A stretch of DNA of 64,000 bases, taken from Sialis fuliginosa (taxonomy: Eukaryota; Arthropoda; Insecta; Megaloptera; Sialidae). Location of the stretch: positions 28,520,001 to 28,584,000 of the forward strand of contig OY540810.1 in the NCBI GenBank assembly GCA_961205875.1, read 5' to 3'. Below, piece by piece: positions 13,104 through 23,465 of this stretch (positions are counted from its first letter, which is position 1; each line of letters starts with the position of its first letter). The notes under the pieces are model-generated. The model saw only the letters and a list, made by a program, of their open reading frames with translations, was not told where the DNA came from and did no database searches. A program made the translations under genes and the position numbers.

Positions 13104-13242
13104 TGCGGTGTTCACACCAAAGAAAACAAAACAGCAACACGGTGTTTGAAAACACGTCGTATTTAAAAATGCATAGGCTTTATTGCACTTTTGTCAAAAA
13201 GACACGATGTTGCTGTTTTGTTTTTTCGGTTTGAACACGGCA
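13104..13242. mobile_element. Harbinger-like MITE, family CAGCAA, unit 2 (inverted)
   Basis: A second 139-bp copy in the opposite orientation to unit 1, with ends TGCGGTGTTCACACC and complement. It is flanked by TTA at 13101-13103 and 13243-13245, so the two copies share the middle TTA. This fits insertion of one element into the target duplication of the other. Confidence 0.7.
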
Positions 13243-13967
13243 TTAGGATTCATATACAATAGATACAAAGATACACAACCAATTAAATATTTACTCTTGG
13301 AAAAGGTCACAACGGGATATTATGAAAAAATAAATCAGCTTTACATACATATATTTTAAGATTATTTTACTTTTATCCATACATTTTTTAAAGATCTTAT
13401 TTGTTAAATTTTTTTATTATTATGTACACATATATCAACATTTCAGTTTTTTAACTACCAAACTTCCCTTTTTCATTTCTTTTATTCTACAAAATTAATC
13501 AAAATAAAAAATATTGAAAATAAAACCAACATTTTTTTAACATATTAATTTATTCATAATTTCTCTATAAAATTTCCTTGATACTTGTTATTGCATGTAT
13601 ACCTTCTCATTTATTTTTACGCAAATTTGTTTTTTATGATTATTATTTAAATAAATGATATGTTATTATATCGAAACATTTATTTTATTTCATTATGGTC
13701 GTACATATTATGTACAAATTAAGGTATATACTTTGGATATTATGTAACATACTTACAACGATATAATTTAATATAATTAAATTTAATAATATCTACAAAA
13801 TATAATTAATTAATAAATCAAACAATATAACAACAAGAACTTTCAATCAAACAATTTTCATATTTATTATAATATATTGATTTATTTATTTTACAGCTTG
13901 ATTGCGTTGCTAACAATAAGATATTTTTTTTTAATTACATTTCAATTAATCTGTATAATTACAGACA

Positions 13968-16900
13968 TTAACGAACTCTCAATTTAAGACCAACCCAACA
14001 TCCATCTTTTGCCTGAGTTCTGAAGGTATCAGCTGCTAGAAGCATCGGTATAGGAGTCTTTGAGGTAGTGACAATATCAAAATTGGCCATGATATAAAAT
14101 AGAAATACTTTTATCTCCATAAGAGCAAATCGAGAACCTAAAAAAGAGCTTGTTAAAAACTGTATTAACATGATATTAACATTATTTAGATTATTTCTTG
14201 ATTTCTTAAACAAATGCATATCAAAATTAAATAAAATATAACTATAGTCTGTTTCGTTTAAGATTGCAGCAGTAGCTAACATAGGAAGCATAATACGCGC
14301 TTCTGATTGGGTAAAAATTCAGGCAAATTCACAATAACAAAATTTGCACTGACGCAATAAAATGCAATTAAATTCAAAATGTCAGATTAGTCCTTAGACA
14401 AGGAAAAAAAGGACAAATAACACATTACCTATAGCGTTGTTATCATATCCGTCCACGAGTCATTGGCGCATCATTTAGATTTTAAAATAAATATCAATTG
14501 TTTTGAATTATAAAGTTAATAAATGTTTTATATTGTCTTTAAAAGTATTTCAGTGATAATTTGTTAATTGCATATTATAAATTTGCAACTAACGCCTCTG
14601 GGATAATACGCATTTAAATGACATGTGACATTTTAGAAAAGATGGCCGCCGTAAAATTTTGGTAACAGTTTCACTAGCATTAGTTGTTATGTAGGTATCC
14701 ATAGTCTTTCCTAATCTAAGGATTAGTCATTCTAAAAATGTGTATTACCTATATTATCGACATTAGGATATTAGAAAACTAATATTCATAATACAAAGAT
14801 GAGTTTTATTTCATAAAAATTTCATTAAAAGTTTTCATATGCATATTAAAATATTATTAATATTATTTTATGGGCTAGCCTAGTACGAGAATAGTGCCTG
14901 TGTGAATCGTATCATCTAATCCCCGTCCACCATTGCAATCTTAAATGAAACAGACTATTGGCCGTATTCATAGTTCCTCCTTGAGGAATAAGGATCCCTT
15001 GACAACCAAGGCTTCCTTATCTCAAGGTAGGTCGCTAGCTTCCTTGAGGCTCCCTCAAGTCATAGATAAAATACAATTTAACCGTAACGCTGACGACACG
15101 TACATAAACATAACCTATAAATGTAGTTGCACATTTCAATCTATAGTTTTGTGCTGTCATCAGCCTTTCAGACAACATGAATAAATATAAAAAATAAGAT
15201 AATGAACAACGAATTTAAAAAAACACTTTATTTATAAAATAAACATTATTAATAACATAAAAATAATATATAATAAGATTTCCTTGTTTTGTCTTCTACG
15301 TTTATTATGCAAAATTTGTTGATAACAGTCAAATTATCTGTTACAACCACTCTTTATAGCATTAATTTGCTCGTAATTTTCTTATAACAGCTCCATACAT
15401 TAGTTGTAACGAGGAAGGGCATTTTTAATGATTTTGACACTTAACTTTAACACACGGGAGCAGGTTCCGAAACTGTAAATTTCTTGAGCAGTTAATTTCC
15501 TACAACTCTTCATTAGTTAAGGGTTCGCCATTTAATTTTAACAAAGTATGAATATCAACAACACCTTTGATGCCTTCGGAAATGGCTATAAACTAATTTC
15601 TTCGGTGGTATTTTGAATATTATGTTCATAATTGATGTAATCTTCAACAATTTATCTGAAACTTTTTCTGAACACCCTTCATACATAAAATTTTACCATT
15701 TTGCATTCAAAATAAATGAACAGTTTTTCTTCATTTTTACTGAATTAGTTAATAATAATAATTTAAAAAGTCTAATGACAGAACAAAAATAACCAACAAA
15801 ACACATAAATACAACTAATTTTCCGTGTGAAATTAGTTGCACGCACTATAAAACGGCGCTACCATTAGTAGGTCACTAAAAATTCCTAGAATATTCGTTC
15901 CTCGATGAAGGAAGCCTTGAGATTTGACTATCAAACAAGGGAGCCTTGGATATCTGAGGAAGCCTTGATCAAGGCTTCCTTATACCTTGAGATAAGGAAC
16001 GTTTATGAATACGGCCATATAATATAGAATATAAATCTTACTTTATGCAAAATTAATCACGATTAGTTAATTATTTGTTTTAAAACCATTATTACCGTCA
16101 TTTCTAAAAAAAACAATCACAGTTATATGTTAACATATTTATAAGGTAAAATATAATCAGATTAAGTTTAGAATTAACATTAATCATGGTTTGAAAACAA
16201 CTGATTAACTAATCGTGGTTAATATTGCTTTATGCAATCCAAGGAGGATGTTTACTTTCAGTTTCATGTAAATAAAAAAATATAAAAAAATAGAACATAA
16301 TAGGTATATACTAATATCACATTGAAACAAATGATAATACATATATGTATATACTTATGGTTTACTTTTAAAACAAGCAATATCAAGAACTTCTTACCAA
16401 TACATCCTCTAGGACCAATTCCAAACGTCATGAACGTTCCATGGTTAATATTATGTTTATTTTCATCACTGAATCTTTCTGGGTCGAATTGATCAGGATT
16501 GGGATAGTATTTAGGATCTCTGTGTATAGCAAAAACAGGGAAGTTAACAGTGACTCCTTTATCTAACTGTAAAACTCCATCTTCTGTTTTAATTTTGTAC
16601 GGGGTTGTACACAATCTATCTAGTACTGAAACGCTTGGCCATATTCGTAATGTTTCTAAAATAATTAATTACGTTTAAGTTGTATGTATGTACATTTTTA
16701 TTTGTCAACTAGCTGATATTCCCCAGCGTTGTACGGATGGATATCGGAATGTCACCTAAGTTGTTGTTTAAGCCTAACGTTTTTCTTTACTTACTTCCAC
16801 CTGGACGTCGTGTCTATTATCAATGAATAATACTTGAACTTCGTCGGTGAGAGCCAATACGAAATTGGCAAATTAGAGGTCTCCAATGTTATAAATAAAA

Positions 16901-19770
16901 AAACATGTGCAGCAATTTATCTATTAAAGACCAATATATCGCAGACTTTTATGTAAAACTAATAAAGATCTATACATGATTTATATATATCTTTTATCGT
17001 TTAGTCAGGTGTACGACTTTAAAACCCCGCAGGATTTCAAATTTTATCACTTCTCAGCCCTCTGGTGAGATAGTTTGAAAATATATAGCAAATCGATCCA
17101 CTGGTTTTTGCGATAATTCAACAAAATCTCTACCACTGTTTAATGAACTAGTACTAGTATATATTTTACCTGATACAACCATATCCATGTACTTCATTTT
17201 AAACAAAAGATCATACGTTATTTTCCCTCCGCATTCATCATAAATCTCATCAACTTCTTCTTGAAGTTTTTTCTGTACGTTTGGATTTCTAGCTAATTCG
17301 TAAGAGGCAAATGCCAAAACCGTCGACGTTGTATCGAAACCAGCAAACAAAAATATGAATGCCTGTGCAGCTATATCTTCATCAGATAAAACTAGAAAGA
17401 AAACATTAGCGTTCGTTTATTTTTAATGGAGACACTTAGATTTTATCATCCAAATTATATATTTACAACTATAACTGCAAAATCAAGAAGAATAGTTTAT
17501 GTTATATTTATTATGTACTCGAGAAAAAAAATTATTTTAATATTGAAATATATCTTTATTAATCTTTAAATAGCATAGCTTAGCTTATTGTTCACCTTCA
17601 TACTTATTTATTTAAGTACATACGATTATATCTACAATAACAGTAAATTTTTGTATACCTATGTAGTAAGAAAATGAAGTGTTAGCGAAAGTTAAATTAC
17701 CGTTTAACCATAGATATTTTGTAATCGACGCAGATCGAAATTTTTAGAAGATTAGATCAAAGATAAACGTAAAGAGAAATTATTCCTCACAGGTATTGAC
17801 TATAACATACCAAACTTATTTTTCTCGTTAAGATCTATGCTCGATTCTTTGATAGTTGCAAAGCCAGTTTCCACCGCATTGTTTTCGTGTTTAATTGAAC
17901 CTTTTCTCGATTGAATTAAAATATTTATCATGTCTGGCCTGACAATGCATTTTTCTTCTCTCACTTTTAAAGTGTTCGTCAGCATCTTTCTAAAATAATC
18001 AATTGATGATTTTGGTACTATTCCTTCACCAAGAAACTAAAAAAAACATGAGTGAATAAAATTTATCATAAATTAAATCAAATATCTAAATTATAATATT
18101 ACATCAAACCACACAAATATTTTTAATGATTAAAAAAGTTTCATTCAAAATAATATACAAATATGTATAATAAAAAAATGTTATAATGTAATATAAAATG
18201 TTATTTATATAATAACTTCAACACAAAAAAATATTTAAAGAGTGAATGATAATAAAAGGAATAATATTTTTACAGATTTTATTGGAAGATGTACGTAATC
18301 AACTATTAAATTTTTCTAATAATAATACATAAGTGCATAACACAGTCCAAATTTTAGTCAAAAATCAAAAGATTAAATTATTTTCTAAATTAATGAAATA
18401 TTAAACCATTTCGCTGTAAATTAACATAAAACATAAAATGTAAAATACCTTCATTATCCTAGGTACAACATTCACCAAAAAAATTCTCGTAGATGGAATA
18501 TGCGTTGCTTTCAATGCGTTCGAATAGATTTCATTGTCATTGTCAAGAGATTCACATTTTATACCAAGGGCACAGGTCGCTATCACGTCGTTTGAAAACC
18601 TAGAAGAAAACTCCTTCATCTCTAGACTAAGGGTGGTCGCGGGGGCTACCCCAGTACAGATTTTCTTACGTAAATGTGTAACCATTTCGTCTCCACATTC
18701 ACACATTAGCTCAAACATTGTCTTCATCTTGCTGCTGGTAAAAGCTGGACTTAAAGTTGATCTCATGTTCTTCCATCTTTTACCTAAATTAATATTAATT
18801 TTATACACTTATGTGTTATAGAAAATATTGGACTAACTGGGGTTAACTAAATGTATAAAGCTGTTTCATAAACATGTGTAAATACTTAATTTTCATATCT
18901 ACATATATGTATATTCCAGTGGCGTAATAACGGAGGTGAACGACCCCCCCCCCCCCCCCGAAATATTCAGTGTTATTAAAAAAACGTATATTTTGAGAAA
19001 ACATTAGTTCAAAATACCTTCAAAAAATTTAACTCATATGTATTTATCCCCACCCCCGATTTTTTTTTACTACGCCACCGGTATATTCTATATTACATAC
19101 CGGTTAATGCAAACAAATTCTTTGCAAAAAATGATTCAGTATTTTCGTTTCTGAAAAGGGCTGAACGATCTACAAAATTCTCGAAATCTTTTATAGCAAT
19201 TTGTTTTATTAACTCTGGATCTTTCACCACTAGGAATGGTCTTCCAAACATATACGTTCCAAAATATCTACAAATATTTTTTTTAAGAAATATAATTTAT
19301 TTTCTAATTTTAAAATAATATCTTATCTGTGATTATCTAGTCAAATTTACATTTTACAATTTACACATTCTTCTTTATATATATACACTTTTCATTCGTG
19401 AGTCTTATTCAACAACAAAAAGTCAATTTTGAAATAACATTGAAAACAACAAAGATACCTAACACGTTAGTTTAAATTTATAATAGTTTTAAAAATCGGC
19501 CAAGTAACACGAACGTATGGGTTCCAAAGTACGTACTACGTGGACTCATGATTAAAACAATACTCACTTTTCATTATAAAATGTATTATACTTGTATTGA
19601 GAATCATAAGCAAGAGGTTTTCTATGTAAAAATACATCTAAGGCGTTCCCAACTATAGGCCATGGTTCCAAATGCTTCACTCCACGTTTCTTCCAATAAT
19701 CGTGGTTTCTACTAAAGTACCATCGCAGCAAAAATATAATAATCACAGAGATCGAAATATACCACAACAT
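13968..19770 (-). CDS. Cytochrome P450, CYP9-like, gene D (group 1, large last intron)
   Basis: Exons: 19770-19568, 19267-19101, 18783-18449, 18036-17811, 17391-17170, 16655-16398, 14137-13968; 526 aa, open throughout. Anchor MLWYISISVIIIFLLRWYF; C-helix KRWKNMR; I-helix AGFDTT from residue 327; ETLR at 385-388; PERF; heme loop FGIGPRGCIG with Cys469. Intron 6 (14138-16397) is 2,260 bp against 146 bp in C. It is swollen by a 1,059-bp inverted-repeat element and a palindromic MITE. Because that intron splits the last Gly codon of the heme loop, correct splicing over it is needed for a working enzyme. Exons 3-6 are close to C. Role as for the other group members. Confidence 0.92.
14959..16017. 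mobile_element. TIR element (1,059 bp) in intron 6 of gene D, probably Harbinger-type
   Basis: The ends TGGCCGTATTCATA and TATGAATACGGCCA are exact inverted repeats flanked by TAT on both sides. Subterminal zones repeat CAAGGCTTCCTTA-type words in both directions. The minus strand between about 15480 and 15760 has short open stretches broken by stops and a frameshift, for example one encoding DIHTLLKLNGEPLTNEEL. This looks like a decayed element gene, but I cannot name the protein. Confidence 0.7.
16037..16241. mobile_element. Palindromic MITE, family GCATAAAG, copy 1
   Basis: The inverted arms carry AATCACGATTAGTTAA on the left and TTAACTAATCGTGGTTAA on the right, with CTTTATGCAA words at the edges. 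It lies in intron 6 of gene D. A better preserved copy is at 50248-50439. Confidence 0.6.
18916..19081. mobile_element. Small TIR element with a poly-C tract, intron 2 of gene D
   Basis: The ends CCAGTGGCGTA and the complement of TACGCCACCGG are flanked by TATATT on both sides. A run of about 18 C follows the left end. A related copy with a poly-G run is at about 50041-50185. Possible non-autonomous DNA element; class unknown. Confidence 0.55.
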
Positions 19771-20034
19771 TATTCACAAATACGTTTTCACAACTAACAA
19801 TAAGTATAAGATAACTACATGTTTAATAGTACAATTTATTTCAATGCCATCAAATGAACAATTAATATTTAAAAAATAAAGTACATTAACCTCTTATGAT
19901 AACATGACATTACAATGTGTTATATTAGTTCATATTGAAAAATAGAAGACGATAATCTTTATCACTTAAAATTACAATTATTAAAAATGATATAGTTTTT
20001 TTACATACAGAGGAAACTAAAAGAATTAAATGTT

Positions 20035-20055
20035 TCTATAAAAAACATTATCTAC
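20035..20055 (-). promoter_or_regulatory. Conserved upstream block of gene D
   Basis: Matches the block upstream of gene C at 18 of 21 positions (TCTATAAAAA ... TTATCTAC on the plus strand), here about 265 bp before the ATG at 19770. Confidence 0.35.
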
Positions 20056-20237
20056 TATAAATAGTATGTCTATAAAAAAAACATTGATTTGTGCTGTTCT
20101 ATGTAAACTTCTAATCTTTGCTCGTAGCATTTAGGTTTTACTTTAATTTATTTATTAGTTAATAAATAAAAACTTTAATAAGTATATAATATTTTCTTAG
20201 CATAATTTCAGTAGTAAAATTTTATTACTAACACTAA

Positions 20238-20442
20238 GAGCCCGTTCACACGGCGCCGTAACGGCTTTTTCCCGAACGCCTTGCAGTAGCAATACATTTT
20301 ACATGAGAGTGTTCACACGACACACGGCCGACCGTATACGGCATTCAACCGTGTGTCGTGTGAACACTCTCGTATGAAATGCATTACCACAACTAGGCGC
20401 ACGGGAAAAAGCCGTTACGAGCGACGCCATGTGAACGGACTC
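20238..20442. mobile_element. Harbinger-like MITE, family GAGCCCGTTC (205 bp)
   Basis: The ends GAGCCCGTTCACA and the near-complement TGTGAACGGACTC are flanked by TAA on both sides (20235-20237, 20443-20445). Inner inverted words include CGTAACGGCTTTTTCCC. A half copy is at about 25520-25680. Confidence 0.75.
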
Positions 20443-21570
20443 TAACTAAAGGGATATGAGACAAATGCATTTCTCGAGCTCGTACGTTGAAATAAATAAA
20501 ACTAATTAAAATAGGTATATATGCAACAATATGTTTACAATTAGTAAAGCTGCAATCAAGCTCAGTCTGAAATTTCCCATGAAAGGATTGATTGTAATCT
20601 TACGCTTTTTTTGATAATCAATTTTTAAATACCTATATTATACATTTAATTAAGGACATATATGTATGTAATGTTTCAGAAGAGTTTTAAAAGATACAAC
20701 ACATAATAATAAAAAGCTTAAAAACTAAAAAAAAAAAACATAAGCTCATTTGCTTTATTTAGAACGATATACCATACCAAAATTCAACTTTTTCATTTTC
20801 GGGTCGTACTTGCTTCATCTTATCTTATGCTAAATTATGTATATTTTTTTAATTTTTAAAGAAGAGCTGTTAGGTAAAATATAAAATAATAATTTTGAAT
20901 AGGCCCGGATACCACCCGCGGGCATAATGAAAACATAAAATACATTTTTAAAACATTGCAAATTATATCCTAACATATTTAGGTTCGTTAAAAAAAACTG
21001 CACAATATAGATTTTTTGCTAGGCATAACGTACGAATTCATATTTACTCATGAGGACGAAATTCTCATAATCGACATTTTTTAAGGTTTTTTTTCTTTTA
21101 ATTTTCATGTGTTATACCTACATGTCTGTTATTATATAGATTTTGACACGTTAATTCCAAATATGTCAACGAAAATTAATTCCGAATAAAAAACCAAAAG
21201 TTAAATCTATTTTTTTCCAAAATTTTAAAGAAATTAATTATATTGAGAGGCTATATTTCAAGAACGGTTTGAAATACAGATCTGCGGTTTGAAATTTTCA
21301 ACTTTTTACATCATTATTTTTTTAATACACATACATTTAACTAAAATGAAAATAAAATTTTGGAGTAATATTTCATGCATCAAACCTTAATTTTTCACAA
21401 AAACTTCAACTTAAAGATAAAAAACTAAAACGGATATCATAATTTACTAAATAAACAAAAATTCCCCCCTCAACGCCTAGGGCATAACAATTAAACTTTA
21501 TAAAGACTGTTTCATTACTTTTTGCCCGGGCCGGTGTTAAAGCTCGTATTTATTTAATCTTATAGAGTTA

Positions 21571-21776
21571 GGGTCGATCCAAACTATCGTGCCAATCCCG
21601 GTCCGGTCTCGCTCCAATCAAAATACAAATAAACAATAAACAATGAAAGCATCCACACTATAGGTATCGTGCCGGTCTCGCTCTAGTCACACTTCAATAG
21701 AGTATTTACTATAGGTATTGAATATTTGACTGGAGCGACACTGGACCGGGACCGGCACAATAGTATGGATCGGCCC
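21571..21776. mobile_element. Harbinger-like MITE, family GGGTCGATCC, copy 1
   Basis: The ends GGGTCGATCCAAACTATCGT and GATAGTTTGGATCGACCC-like sequence on the right form an imperfect inverted repeat. The flanks are TTA and CTA. The interior is rich in CCGGTCTCG words. Same family as 58878-59263. Confidence 0.65.
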
Positions 21777-21918
21777 CTAGTAAGTAAAATCAATGTTACA
21801 AATAATTTGCTTTATGTTGAAATATGTATAAGTACGAAATATTAAAAATTAGACTACCCCATTATGCCAGTTATATATTTTTTCTCATGTATTTTTAAAT
21901 AACCTAAAAGGTAATTAA

Positions 21919-22905
21919 CCTTTTCGCTCCGGGACTGGTCCTTATATGGACCAACAAGAAAAGCGAACGTAATAGATGTTTATAAGGTCAATTTAATGCA
22001 CTAAATTTAGGAAAAACATTGATAAAATCCTGGTTACATCTTTGACCTTCAAAATTAACTTTGAAGGTCAAACAATGAAAATGCGTATTTGCGCTTGAAA
22101 ATTGGTATACCTACGTTTTATGAGTCGCTGAATACGATAAAATTAGTAAAAAATTCTAGTGACTTCTTTGACCCTGAACTTTGAAGGTCAAAGTAAGAAA
22201 GGGCGTATTTGCGCTAAAAAACTTGAAAATTGGTGTATCTAGATTTTATTTATCATAGTAAACGTCCACGTCGTTGATTCTGGGTAACGCTAAGAGCGAA
22301 AGCCTTTTGTAGAATTATAAAATTCCAAGGTGCCTGGAGCTAGTGAAGGAACTTACATGCACTTTCACTCACTGAGGGACTGTGAAGTCCCATTGGGCGT
22401 TCAATCCGAGGGTAGAACTTAGAACTTCTGCACTACGAACTGTCTAGAATGCCTTCTTACCAACAGAAATACTGTGAAGTGCCACTTTTGAAGCGCTAAT
22501 ACCCAATTTCATGTTTTGACCTTCAAAGTTCAAGGTCAAAGAGATAACTAGAACTTTTTTTACTATTTTTATCGTATTTAGCTGTTCATAAAACATAGGT
22601 ATATCAATTTTCAAGCTCAAATACGCATTTTCATTATTTGACCTTCAAAGTTCAAGGTCAAATATGAAACTGACATTTTTTTCACTATTTTTATTGTAAT
22701 CAGCACATCAAAAAACATTGAAAAGCGCTCTTGAACCTTCACTTATAATTTTTTACATTAGCCTTAACTTTCTCTCCGGGAGTGGTCCATATATGGACCA
22801 GCACTCCGAGTGGTGACTTGTCATAAGAAGTTCATTCATTTAAGTCATGAAATTCAGCTAAAATGCGAGGTCAATTTTAAAGGAAAAATCCCCGGCGCGA
22901 AAAGG
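21919..22905. mobile_element. piggyBac-like foldback element (987 bp)
   Basis: The ends are CCTTTTCGC and GCGAAAAGG, directly flanked by TTAA on both sides (21915-21918, 22906-22909), as expected for piggyBac insertions. Inner arms pair CTCCGGGACTGGTCC with a matching copy near 22778. The interior repeats AAGGTCAAA words, including two exact TCAAGGTCA sites at 22530 and 22652. I see no transposase coding. Confidence 0.75.
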
Positions 22906-23465
22906 TTAATAAGATATCACAATGCATTGTTTTTTATGGTTGTCTTTTAAATAAATAATTTCTTATCATATTAAAATATGTACTTTATTTTATAATACAT
23001 AGATAAATGTATGCTTATAATTATTTATAAGTACAAAACACATAAAGATAAAATTACACGTATTTGTATAGTTTATAATCAAATTATTTTATCGATATTC
23101 CCCAAAGTTTCATAATAATTACACAATGATTAGTATTTTATCATTAAATGATTTTTCTTGTGTACGTTATTTTTAATTAATATGTATATTTGGAATACTT
23201 CAACTCCATACTTCTAAAAATATTACTTCGATCTCTGTATTTATTTTATTTAATAAAATAAACACTCGTTCTGATAATAATATAATAGCTAAAATATAAC
23301 CAAATATACATAGGTACCTACAATTGTTTTTCTATTTTTCTCAGATTAATTAAATACTTTTTGTTTTCTGAAACATATTTCAGTAACCAGGTATGAAAAT
23401 TAGGAAAACGATAAAAATGTCAAAAGATTTTTTTTTAAATGTCTATATTATTATTATAGATAATT

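Larger units (their letters stand above)
11633..13967. other. Intergenic region between genes C and D
   Basis: I found no coding exon. A block at 11827-11847 is shared with the gene D upstream region. At 12962-13242 there are two abutting MITEs. The rest is low-complexity AT-rich DNA. Confidence 0.6.
19771..23465. other. Intergenic region between genes D and E
   Basis: I found no coding exon. It holds a promoter-like block (20035-20055), a GAGCCCGTTCACA MITE (20238-20442), a GGGTCGATCC MITE (21571-21776) and a TTAA-flanked foldback (21919-22905). 20446-21570 and 22910-23465 are AT-rich without recognisable content. Confidence 0.6.

Noticed and set aside
12970-13234. Two near-identical 61-residue frames on opposite strands
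   Set aside because: They arise from two inverted copies of one MITE and have no independent support.
14945-15184. A 79-residue plus-strand frame in intron 6 of gene D
   Set aside because: It spans the edge of a transposable element, crosses its terminal repeat and resembles nothing I recognise.
18940-18960. A run of about 18 C, possibly an assembly artefact
   Set aside because: A related element at 50041-50185 has a comparable G run at the same relative place, so it is more likely a property of the element.
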